Below the pieces are notes generated by a model. The model ran no database searches. It saw only the letters and a list, made by a program, of their open reading frames with translations, and was not told the origin of the DNA. Below, in pieces: positions 32,977 through 43,900 of a DNA stretch of 64,000 nt. Both the position numbers and the translations under genes were made by a program. The DNA is from Gari tellinella (Eukaryota; Mollusca; Bivalvia; Cardiida; Psammobiidae). Position 1 is the stretch's first letter, and each line of letters starts with the position of its first letter. The stretch covers positions 55,923,550-55,987,549 of the forward strand of contig OV277864.1 of the NCBI GenBank assembly GCA_922989275.2. Reading direction: 5' to 3'.

Positions 32977-33200
32977 CAGTGAAACCCCTCTGAACCGGAC
33001 ATGTGTGGGGACAACATAAATTTCCGGTTTAGAGGGGTTTAATCCATTATACAACAGCTTGTTTCTAGTATGGATGATAGCGGACACTTAAAACAGGTTA
33101 AACCTGCTTTAAGCTATCATCTATACTCAGCCAAACAAATATTATCGGCGTTTTATACATAAACTGTATTTAAGTTTTATTTTATAGTGAAAAGCAGACG
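32977..33200. mobile_element. T1 MITE, truncated, H2 core collapsed
   Basis: CAGTGAAACCCCTCTGAACC, then the H2 region reduced to CACTTAAAACAGGTTAAACC and TGCTTTAAGC: the hairpin interior is deleted cleanly. Confidence 0.75.
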
Positions 33201-33654
33201 ACATGAAATCATTATTTTACTGGAAATAAAAGGTCTATAACTCTTTTTCCTGAAAAAAACATTTTTACTTAGATTGTTTTTTCATAAAAGAGATACAATT
33301 TTATTTATGCTTTTCGGTGGATTACCACGAAATAGCAGTGGATGATCACTTGGTAATCCACTGCAGTGGATTATCACCAATCGCTTTTTATTATGAATTT
33401 TCCCCGTAGGGCTCCCCAAGAATCGTAGTCAATCGTGTCTTATCGTTAAATTCCGGCAGTCCGATTTGTCGCGAACTACTCACCGGAAGAGCACGAATCC
33501 AAACTCGGGAGCAACGAGTGACGTCATTATACCGCCAACTGTCACGCGCGTGTGTTCGACATAAAACGTGGGGCTCAACACGGGATAAATAATGTACGTT
33601 CGCTTTCAATTTTTAAACAATTTCGTTTAAAAAGTGGCTTAAAAGCATAAATAA

Positions 33655-33830
33655 ATAGAATAACTGTGTTTTTTCAGTGTAAGATCGAATTTAATCCATT
33701 TCGTGAACATCAGACTGTTATATTTTCACTCGTGGCTTCGCCACTCGTGAAAATATAACGTCTGATGTTCACTCAATGGATTAAATTTCGATCTTACACT
33801 GAAAAAAACAGTTATCCTCTATGTAGTCAT
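33655..33830. repeat. Long palindrome (GTGGCTTCGCCAC centre)
   Basis: Arms about 75 bp: ACTGTGTTTTTTCAGTGTAA, GATCGAATTTAATCCATT, CATCAGACTGTTATATTTTC with complements. Confidence 0.88.
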
Positions 33831-34168
33831 ATTCAACAGCTAGAACTTTTTCTTAAAGAAAAGAAAATCACATACGACTTTCTACCATCACAATATTTAC
33901 GGCCAGGACTAGAAAGTCTTACAATATCAAATTACCTCCTTTTGATTTGAAATAAGAATGGACTTAAGTGTTGAAACTTTCATTTTCGTTGCATGTGTCG
34001 TTTAATCTGAATGTTTTAACTGGAATACATTGGAGAGCGTATGAGCCTTTAAACCCTCAAACAAAACTGGAGTTGATAGTGTACTTTAAAAGATATGGAG
34101 CTTGAAAATTTACTTAATGTAGAGTAAATGTAACAAGTGGGCACCTTCCATTTTGGCTGAGTATATTA
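33831..34168. other. No gene recognised
   Basis: Lies between a palindrome and the transposase remnant; may include its decayed 5' part, but no motif survives. Confidence 0.5.
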
Positions 34169-34384
34169 GACTGGCCTGCGAATAGTTCCAATTTAAGTCC
34201 TATAGAACACGCGTGGGACGAACTAAGACGTCGTGTTCGAACAATTCACGCAATCAACACGGTAAATGACTTGGCATCAGCGTAAAAAGTTGAATGACAA
34301 AATTTGTCTGCGTCGTTAATACAGCGTGACGTCATCAGCATGCGCCATCGCATCACGACATGCATTGGACATATGAGATACTGA
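34169..34384 (+). pseudogene. Tc1-type transposase C-terminal remnant
   Basis: From 34169 the frame reads DWPANSSNLSPIEHAWDELR, then RRVRTIHAIN and TVNDLASA, closed by TAA at about 34286. A shifted frame continues SASLIQRDVISMRHRITTCI then GHMRY and TGA at 34384. DWPx(N/R)SxxLxPIEHxWDEL is the landmark of the last catalytic region of Tc1/mariner transposases. Frameshifted, with the N-terminal part absent, hence dead. Confidence 0.88.
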
Positions 34385-34924
34385 CTCCGAATTCAATAGT
34401 TACAGCCCATGCTGGGTGCTCATACCACATTCAAAATGAAATATTTACATTCGCCCCGCATTGTCCTTATATAACACTATTCTAAAAAGAGACTTGCATA
34501 TTTCAATGAATGCTCACTTAAAATCCAGTTCTAGCCGGCTGGTTTAGGAGCGGAGCTATACTGATCACTTTCAAATCGATACAGAGAAGTCCGTATGGTA
34601 GGCGCGGTTAACGCGGAGTAATCAAGTATGACGTGTGAGTAAATCGGTTTTAAAAAACGCGACCTAAATTTAAGATGCTTATCATACAAGTATTTCGTAA
34701 ATTCGTGTGCTTTTAGATATCTCAAAAGGGATTTTAAACATAACGAGAAAGTTTACCGGTTAAAAGTCTTAATTTATCCAGTAAATATAATATGTGATTG
34801 GGACTAGTTTCAGTCCATATATAGAGATCGTTACTACGATAGCAACGCATAGCAACGGGCAAAGTGTCTATTAGAACGGGTATGTACATTTCTGGTTCAT
34901 TTCTAAGCTCACGATGGAATATAA

Positions 34925-35092
34925 ATATAAGAAATAAATTGCGTACTTCCGTTATTCATGAGCTGATGGCACTTCCATGCTTTTACTAGCAAAGTTAAGC
35001 GAGAAGCCCTTCAGGCTTCACGCACTTTGCTAGTAAAAGCAAGGAAGTGCCATCAGCTCATGAATGCCGGAAGTACGCAATTCATTTCTTAA
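34925..35092. repeat. Long near-perfect palindrome
   Basis: Arms about 75 bp: AAATTGCGTACTTCCG, TTCATGAGCTGATGGCACTT and TTTTACTAGCAAAGT with complements; centre GAAGCCCTTCAGGCTTC. Confidence 0.9.
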
Positions 35093-35317
35093 ATGAAACC
35101 TTTCCTTTTGGTGAACCCAGTCTTATCAAAGAAAGTGTCATTTTTGAAATCGACCCCTATGTCTTTTCGCTCAATATTTTACATTAAAAATACTATTGCG
35201 TCGAATTCAAGTTTTCACAGAATGTCACTTAGGAATTTTCCTTCAATCCAGATAAAAAAAAATAGTCATCCTAGTATATAGATAGAAATATACGATGGAT
35301 CTTTCTTTTTTGGCTGA

Positions 35318-35521
35318 GTTTACTAGAATTTAGAAATTTATTCTGATGCTACATTTTCATGAATGTATTTCTTCAGTGTAGGAATAATTCAAAGGGGTAA
35401 AAAATCGTATTTATGGTGTAATGGGGTCAAGTAAATAAGGGTTGGAAACGGGACTAAGGTTTGTGTCCGGTTTAGAGAGAATTCTGGTATTAAGAGGTTC
35501 CGGTTTGGAGGGGTTCTACTA
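35318..35521. mobile_element. T1 MITE, right part only
   Basis: CATGAATGTATTTCTTCAGT, TTTGTGTCCGGTTTAGAG and GGTTTGGAGGGGTTCTACT; the H2 core and left end are gone. Confidence 0.72.
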
Positions 35522-35711
35522 AACATATCATTCAGAGACTATCACCAATGTCACACAGTTTGTGTCTAACCCGGTGTCTGATGTGGATCGAAACTATCAG
35601 TTACAGTCATCGCAAATTCCCCCGCAGTGTACAGATGGTTAATTCACCCCTGAAAATGTTAATGGACCATTCTAATATCCGTTTAAGTCTAGTCAATTTT
35701 GACTGTTTGGG

Positions 35712-35946
35712 GTTAACCCATTTAGGCCCCCCCCCCCGATCCCATATATTGGACATAGGCAAACAGTGTAAACTCTGATCAGACGCCGCATTATGCGGCG
35801 TACTGTCAGAGTCTACACTGTTTGCTGATAGGAATTTCAATATAAAACAAAATGAGAATGAAAATTTTGACCAGGCATTCCTTTGATAAAAAGTGGACTA
35901 ATCCAATAAATAAAACGTGGAAGAATCCAATGGGCGTTAATGGGTT
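35712..35946 (-). mobile_element. S4 MITE with H1 core
   Basis: TTAACCCATTTAGGCC, a C9 run, hairpin CTCTGATCAGACGCCGCATT with a mismatched right stem, ends GGGCGTTAATGGGTT. Confidence 0.78.
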
Positions 35947-36078
35947 ACAATATATTGCAAAACGACACACAGTGTAGACGCTGAGCCAACTGTTTGGACA
36001 GGACAAGTGTACTCTTCACATTTAGTACACTATCAATTCCGAGTATACTCGTCTCTAGGATTTAAAACACGAAAATAC

Positions 36079-36431
36079 TACAGCGCTGCTTCTTTACAAG
36101 GACACCAAATGGGACATAAAATGTGTGCGTTGTTCGGAGGGTTTCGATATAGGGAGGAAAATTGGCTTACATTTTTTGCAAACAAGTTGAATCGAGATCA
36201 GAGTCCGCGTAACGCGACGTCTGATCTGGATTCAAGCTGTTTGTCACTCGTTTTTCTTTCAAAATGGCCATAAGGTAATTTTGAGAAAAACGGCAGATGA
36301 CATTTTTAAGCAGACGATATTGCAGCAGCAAAAGCGTTAGACATAATTGTCCTGTTTAGAAAACTGTGGCAAGGGTCGTTGTAAGGAGGGAATCGTTGTT
36401 GAGAGGGTCGTTGTAGGGAGGGAACACTGTA
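36079..36431 (-). mobile_element. S2 MITE with H1 core
   Basis: TACAGCGCTGCTTCTTTACA to GGAGGGAACACTGTA; stem with several mismatches. Faces the next copy 22 bp away in opposite orientation. Confidence 0.83.
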
Positions 36432-36453
36432 TCATTTAAGCACAATTGTGAAC

Positions 36454-36806
36454 TACAGTGTTCCCTCCCTACAACGGCCCTCCCAACAACGACTCCCTCC
36501 TTAAAACGACCCTTGTCGTAATTCCCTAAACAGGACATTTATGCATAACTTATTCACGGCTGCAATGTCGTCTGCTTGAAATTGTCGTCTGCTGTTCTTT
36601 CTCAAAGTTATATAATAGACATTTTGACGGAAAAAAACTTAATGACAAGTGACAAACAGCTTGAATCCAGATCAGACGCCGCGTTACGCGGCGTCTGATC
36701 TGGATTCAAGCTGTTTGCAAATTTCCCTCTCTATAACGACTCCCTCCGAACAACGCACACAATTTTTGTCTCCCGTTGGATGTCGTTGTAGAGAGGGAAC
36801 ACTGTA
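36454..36806 (+). mobile_element. S2 MITE, complete, with perfect H1 core
   Basis: TACAGTGTTCCCTCCCTACA to TAGAGAGGGAACACTGTA; hairpin CAGCTTGAATCCAGATCAGA and on, without mismatch. Confidence 0.88.
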
Positions 36807-36934
36807 CATGTATTGCTATTAAACGTGACTTTATTTGAGACTGCTAACTCTTTCTACCCAAATACGTTAAGTTGGAAATCGACGGTTTTGTATTAAGATA
36901 CAAATGAGCCGTACCATGACAAAACCTACCTTAT

Positions 36935-37020
36935 TTGTATTGCAACAGTATGAATCAAGGCTAGCCGCCGCGTCAAAGATGCGGCGGCTAGCCTTGGTCT
37001 ACACTGTTTGACACCACATG
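36935..37020. repeat. H1-class hairpin with a different stem
   Basis: AAGGCTAGCCGCCGC pairs with GCGGCGGCTAGCCTT in the place where other copies have GATCAGACGCCGCG. The outer arm CTACACTGTTTGACACC is H1-like. The larger inverted context (AAACCTACCTTATTTG... GGCAGGTTTTGTCATG) suggests yet another shell. Confidence 0.75.
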
Positions 37021-37447
37021 CATCTTCAACACTTTATGTAGCTATATTGTATACGGTTTTTGGCATTGTATACCAAATTCAGATACAGAGCATTGGATGA
37101 CTTCTGTACTTGGTTTGTACAAGTTTGCGATGCAATAAGGCAGGTTTTGTCATGTCACGGCTCAAATGTGCACAGATAATCAAATCTCATTACTTGTTCA
37201 CTGAATTTACGCAGGCTATTGGATGAAATTGTAACGTGACGGTCAACAGTTCAGGTATTCCAAATGATAAGAAACAACAGCATATTTAAAAAAAAACAGC
37301 ATTTTATTAAAATTTTGTTCACACTATATGTACAGAAAACCCCCTGAGTTACATGTTGTTCCATAAAGGTACCTTACATAATAACAGGACACCATACCAC
37401 CAGTAACAACAAAATCACATTAGCACTCTTCAAGCAGACATAATAGC

Positions 37448-37692
37448 TTAACCATTTCACCGCCAGAATTGCCTTAAGTCGAATTTGAAAACAGTTTTGA
37501 TCCTGATCAGACGCCGCGTAACGCGACATCTGATCAGGATCAAAAATGTTTGACACCCATTTCGATATTTCTTATGTCATACTCTCTTAATTCTATCTTT
37601 GAAATGATAATGCAGACTATAGTATTGAAACAGACGACACAATAACGATGTAGGTGTAAACAACTCGAAAATAATTTGGCGGTGAAAGGGTT
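37448..37692. mobile_element. S1 MITE with H1 core
   Basis: TTAACCATTTCACCGCC pairs with GGCGGTGAAAGGGTTA; hairpin 37489-37551 with GACGCCGCGTAACGCG. Confidence 0.82.
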
Positions 37693-38044
37693 AGATAAGG
37701 CGAACACCAATTTTTCGCGTTTTACCCTTTCATGATCAAATGGCAGGCACCCTTAAGGGATTCAGCACACTTTAATTATGATACAAAGGCGGCCTGTCAA
37801 CTTTTCCCAAAAATGCCTTGAACGTTTTTACGAGCATATTTATGAGATTTCCGACCAAACAACAACCGTACTTTTGGACTAAACATATAAAAACACACAG
37901 ATATATTTGGGTTAAACTCAGTGAAGAAGAGATAAGTCAGAATAATGGCAATATTTAATGACAGATGACTGCTGAAACTGGTTAAAAAGGATGCCTCCCC
38001 ACTTTCTATTGTCGGCTACACCCACACACTCTTTCAATATAGCA

Positions 38045-38205
38045 TTGTACTGACCCTAATGTTATATAACGCATTTAACTTGAGTCTGATATCGTAATCA
38101 AACATTTATATGGTCAGATTTAAGCAAAATGCTCCATTCTGACCAATCAAATACTTGAATACGATCTCACACTCGATTAAAAAATGTTAAAACCTTGAAA
38201 CCCAG
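38045..38205. mobile_element. D MITE in the gene 2 3' region
   Basis: Inverted counterpart of 28119-28258; further proof that the duplication includes the 3' flank. Confidence 0.78.
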
Positions 38206-38271
38206 GGCTTCAGATAAGTGTTTTCCTTTGACGTATCAACCAAGTCTAATGTTGCGATAAGTACTTAAAAT

Positions 38272-39648
38272 TAGGGATGTCAACGAATATCCGGATATCC
38301 GGATATCCGTATAGCACCGAATATCCGGATATTAATTTAGTATCCGAATAGCTCTAAACGAACTTGTGATTTTTGGTATTTCGCATTATTTGACTTATAT
38401 AAATATACCAATGTCACTCAAATTTCATTACTAGCGCAGAACCTAAACGATTATTTCATCATCTTCATGAAGATACAGGTAGCGGTCAAACTGTTACATA
38501 ATTACCGTTAATACACATGGTCCCCATCGTAACATAGCGATAAATGTGTGTGTGGAGTGCCTATGACACCAGTTAAAACAACATGCGTGTAATTGCTGTG
38601 GTGTCTTTTGTCGCCGATTAAAGGTCTTTGTTTTGATAACGGCTGTCACAGTTTGCCTGGATCAACAGGGTAGCATGGGCTGCATTGTTTCGGACAATTA
38701 TCACAGTTTACATAACACCTCTTTAAAAAGAACATCAAGAGTTATATTTCACTAACTTGAAGGTTAATAAGACATTTTCAAAACAGAAAGAAGTAAATAA
38801 ATCAGTAATATGTTTATAGTAAATGCGTGTACATTTATGTGCAGTCTAGAAAACTGCGTAATTAGGTTATACCATTGGGATATTCTTTTGTAGAACCTTC
38901 TGTCTGCCTTTCAAGCGTCTGAACAAATGAAGGCGGGGCTTAGTTTGATTGACATGCACTCATTGCGTGTAGCCTTTGACCCAGAGTTTTCTGAGAATAC
39001 CTAGATATCGGCGCTCGATTTGCACAGTTAAAACTTTTGTTGTGTTTGAAATATTTGGAAACCTGCCCGATTATATCGTACTGATTGATATTCCAAAAAG
39101 TGTTACTAATATTTAAAATTAAACACTACATGAATTTTAAATTAAGAGTTAGTAGACTATTTATATATTTTGATAAAGTTTTTCAACGAACTTCTTCTCT
39201 GAATAATGCGACGTAGTAAAAGTAATAAAGTACACACAGAAACAATGGACGCGCCGTTAACGATTGCAAGTAAATAAATGTTTTAATAGTTGTTGCAAGT
39301 ATGTAAAGTCTATTGAACACGGGGAGAACCGTGAAATCTATTCTGCCTAGAATTAATTTACAGACCCGCTTATTAAAGCGTTATGAAAGCGACGCTGTTA
39401 AATAGATAACTGCAATTCAATGGAGAAAAAAAACTTCGTCACAAAAAAAACCCAAACAAACATTGTCTGGATACGATTTTTCCACCGCACTTATAAGTGG
39501 AAACAAAATAGGCGATGCTTTAGAACAATCAACAGTGTTGCATTCTTAACAAATTGCCGTGGGTTCGACTCAATGCGAATATCCGGATATATCCGGATAC
39601 CTCATACGGATATCCGAATAGTGATTTTGGTATTCGTTGACATCCCTA
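38272..39648. mobile_element. hAT-type non-autonomous transposon, 1377 bp
   Basis: Perfect 18-bp terminal inverted repeats, TAGGGATGTCAACGAATA, flanked by the 8-bp target duplication CTTAAAAT (38264-38271 and 39649-39656). The homologous place in gene 1 (about 28045) has one CTTAAAAT and no insert. Subterminal ATATCCGGATATCCGG repeats occur at both ends. No transposase seen. It inserted after the gene duplication. Confidence 0.9.
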
Positions 39649-39668
39649 CTTAAAATAGTCTCGTTGTT

Positions 39669-40903
39669 CTAAACAACAACTGTACTGTTAAGTAGACTCC
39701 TAGGTGAGTTGACTGTCTCACGATAGTACTCCATATCATACTGAATTACGCCAAACTTCGATGTGCCATCCGTGTGCGCCAATGTGTTGACTCCATAACG
39801 AAGCTCTTCATAATATATATTATAGTCACCTACATTGTCAACAGTCACGGTTGTTGTTCCCTTTGCGCCAGTGATAGCGACTCCATTCATAAGCAAACCG
39901 CTGACATCAACAGATGTGCTGAAGATTATAGCAACGTAGTTATATCCACCAGTGCTCTTTGCGTATAACATGTACGATGTCGTATATTCTGCAATGCCTG
40001 GTACTACAAGTAAAGATGGATCACCGAGATTCAGCTCATCTTTCTTCCCGCTATATCCGTACTGTCCTACTATGACCGGCGAGTCACTAGATATAACCAC
40101 AGCATCTACTGGACCGGCCGTCAAATCTTGGTACTTTTTCTGATCTAGTGTGAATGTGTTTGTGTTACCGCTCGGTGAGGACGTTGTCGTCACATTGGTG
40201 TTATCCATGGAAGATACAATGCGAATATACATATTTTCCCTTGGTTTAAGAGGTGGTAAAATGAAAAGTGATTGAAGAGTTGATACTGGAGGAATCATCG
40301 CATACATGGTATCGCAGTAAAGGAGACTGGTGTCGGGTATATTTCCGCACTTGATTCCGGAGAATACTGCCAGAGGGCCTGAGGACACCACATACATTCC
40401 CGAACCATCAACAGCAACTCGGTACAACTGAAATTCGTTCAGGCTAAAAGAAGCACTCCCTGGTCCGGTTATTTGTACGCTGGTGTTATTGTCCATGGCA
40501 ACCATGATGACCTCATTGAGTCCTGCATAACCTCCAGCAAATCCTACAGGTAGATAGTTGTAGGTAAAGTTTTGGAGACATTCTTCGGGAAATATTTGCG
40601 TAGCTCCAATGGCGTCCGGCGTATAGGCAGCCGTTACAAACAGATCTTCAGCGGCGTAAATTCGAAGTGATTTGCTGGAAATTCCGTTGGCGTGGTCGGT
40701 CATCTGAGATGGAAGTGTCAGAACGAGGCCATTAGACGCTGTGATTGGGTACTCGGTGCGCTTGAAGTATTTGCTGACGTCAGCACCCGGCTGGAGGATG
40801 ACGGTAGTGTCCTGTGTAGCGGTGATGTACAAGGCTGGGCGGCGGCCGTTAGGGTCAGGTTTTACATACGCTATCATGAAAGACTTTCCAGCTGGACCAC
40901 AGC
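39669..40903 (-). CDS. Gene 2 exon 6: IgGFc-binding N-terminal domain
   Basis: Acceptor CATGTTCTTCAG ends at 40904. 1235 bp, the same length as gene 1 exon 6. Eight amino-acid differences fall in the first half (for example DPN/DPS, TSLLYC/TSLNYC), none in the last 205 or so residues. Five of the eight are to Asn in gene 2. A hAT-type element sits just 20 bp beyond the stop. Confidence 0.9.
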
Positions 40904-43900
40904 CTGAAGAACATGGTAAAACTTCGCTATATAAACAACACGAGATAATGCCTGTTTTGGTGTTTATCAATTACTGGTCTGTATAGAGTCAAACACGGAC
41001 TCCCTTCAGTCAAACTGACGCTTTTTCTGTACATGTTGAAAAATTACAAATGTTCTAAATTGTGTTTTTACTTCCAAATACGCACAACAATGTTCGACTT
41101 CAGCGAATTCAAATTAACGAGATTCGAATGCACTTGGCACAAACACAGCTATCATTAAACAGTAGCACTGTGGTATCTCGAATTTTGTAAGTCGAACATA
41201 CTCGTATTTCAAAGTTAAAACGTGGCTTAGCCACGTTTTAATTTTGAAATGCGGGAATTTTCGACTAAACCGAGCATGAAATAATGCAATTCATGTGTCG
41301 AAATATCGGACAGTTCGAATAAAGTTCTCCTGCTGGGTGTTATAGAAATAAACAACATCTTTTTTGCCATTTTCGACGGTATGAACCCACCAGCTTCGCA
41401 GGGGGTAAGTTTCCTAAGCGCACAAAGGGCGTTTACGATAAACTTACCTTGCGAAGCTAATCGGTTTATACCGTCGTAAATGGCAAAAAATATGTCGTTT
41501 ATTCCTTATATTTATATTTTATGTTCTGTCTTGTCCATTTGATGTGTATTTTGACCAGATTTGTTTACGTGTATATGAATTTATCATATACCGGCCAAAT
41601 AGGTTTGATAGATGTTATCCCGGATGTAATGTAGCCTTTTTATCTCTATAATATATGGTATGAAAAGTAGTCCGTCTTACATGTTTCGGAGTTGCATTAC
41701 AAATTTAGGTTTTTACCCAGTAAACTGTCTCCTTGTGATTAACGAACACTTATAAGACATTAAAATTAAACAATGCAACTTTAATTTCTATTATTAAAAC
41801 ATATTTCAAAACAAAATAAAACGCGGATGTGTATTTCAGCCTAATAACACGCCATAGCAACCACCAAACTGGTCGCTAGGTCGGTATCTCCCCGGCGGAA
41901 ACTCAGCCCTCTTTCTAACTGGCTGGAACCAGTTTCGATTTGTAGGTTCATAGAAAAATAGACTGCATATTTTTAATACAGGTACTAATAAAACAGTAGT
42001 TTGACGAAGATAATTATATTATGAATGAGACGTAGCACATGCTTTCAATGTTAAAGTTCCTGTAATATTCATTTTCATCGGCAACATATCAATTACATGC
42101 ATAGTTATGATTTTTTACACCAGAACCAAGGTCACCTTAGTGATGGCCTTAAAAATTTGAAGGAAATATACTTTGCAGATGTATTAGTAAATATATGTAG
42201 TAGATATTATACTAGTTATACTATTATACAGATACTAGTACCTGTGAATTGTACTGGGTGAATGTAAATATTCATACATAAATCTTTACCCACTTTGAGT
42301 ATCTATCCTCTGAACTATTGGCTATATCATAAAAGGGACGTTTTTACCCAGTAAAGATTACACACTCATTACAAACCGATCATATAATGACCCAATGCAG
42401 ACCTTGGTCAGACAGCTCCTCCAAGGCTGTATGATCTTGGTCTACATTGTTTGTTTGTTTTTTTGGTTTTTTTTAAAAAGCATCAATAAAACCATACTTA
42501 TTAACAGAAGGATTGTTAAAAGCTTAAAACCATACACATATAGATTATATGTGTCGATGAACTGGGCACGGTTTTAAATATCGCCTGGCTGTTTCCAAAT
42601 GTATAATATTTGTCCATATCATTAATATTTTCATTATTATTATTATTATAACAGATTTATGCAACGCTCTTTTCACACAGGAGTTGTGCATTCAAAAGAG
42701 TTTCACACGAAACCGTATAAATGTACTTACAAAGTGAGAAAAGACAAATAAGTTAACTACATTTACAATAAATTGTAGACTTCCTACTTGTTATTCTTTC
42801 AATAGAATTACTAAGATTGTAAAAACTGTTATTATTAGTTTATAAAATCAATTTTAAGTGAGTCAATTACGTGTATTTAAAAGAGGGTATGCTGTCTGTG
42901 ATCAACTTACATGTACTTAACCAATTATCCCATAAATACGCCTTTTTACGTCATTAATGAATTGCTCCTCTGAAGAAAATAGTGTCAATTATACAGTCAT
43001 AAATATGTACATTCTGCTTTACTTTCAACCTGTTTAAGTGGTCAACTATTTTAAAAATTAGAAACAGGCTAAGGGGTAATGGGTTGATGTTATTTCAAGC
43101 CTGAGTTCTGACCTACCCATGATGCCCTTCATATTGCGGAGCATTCGGTTAGGCTTGAAACTAGACTGAGGTCATTTTAGCATGTCTGAATTAGTCGCTA
43201 TGAACAACATTGGCACGTACCCTCGTCCGCTGGATCTACAGCGCCTGGCGAACAAGTTGTGTTTGTGGTCTTGGCAAAGCACTCGGATATGAAGCGACGG
43301 TTTTTGTAAGTCCACGTGCCATATTGGAAGCTTGCCTGACACGTCTCAGAGAGCTGGATACCAACTTGGGTCTGTACACCACTTACTAGGCAAGTAACAG
43401 GGGAACCAGCGTCATACTGCAATACATATTTATAGTCAAATAACCAACAGGGGTAATACGTTTGATGCAAATAAAGTTGATATGAGTTGCAAACCGTTTT
43501 GTTGTTTATCAGATACCGAATTGCGGTATACATTGTATTGTTCTCCTATTGGCCTGAACTATGGTGTGACGTACAGAGAAAACATGGACGTAGCTTGGAG
43601 AAATTGGTATTTTAGGTACATTTTTATTCTGTGAAAGGGTGATTGTATATTCCTGCTGAAAAAATATAATTCCGTATCTTCATAGATGTATTCTTCGGGC
43701 AACTTTAGACATACAATGAAACCCCTGCAAACCGGAACCTCTTAATACCGGAATTCTCTATAAACCGGTCAAAATTTTGGTCCCTCTTCATATAAACACG
43801 CCTTATTCCTACCCTGAAGAAAATGCATTCATGAATATGTATCATCAGAAATTATAGTAGATGGTAGCTTAAAGCAGATTGAAATTAAATCAGAATGCAC

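Noticed and set aside
35726..35734. C9 homopolymer as a regulatory site
   Set aside because: It lies inside an S4 MITE and is more simply a slippage run or a sequencing-sensitive stretch.
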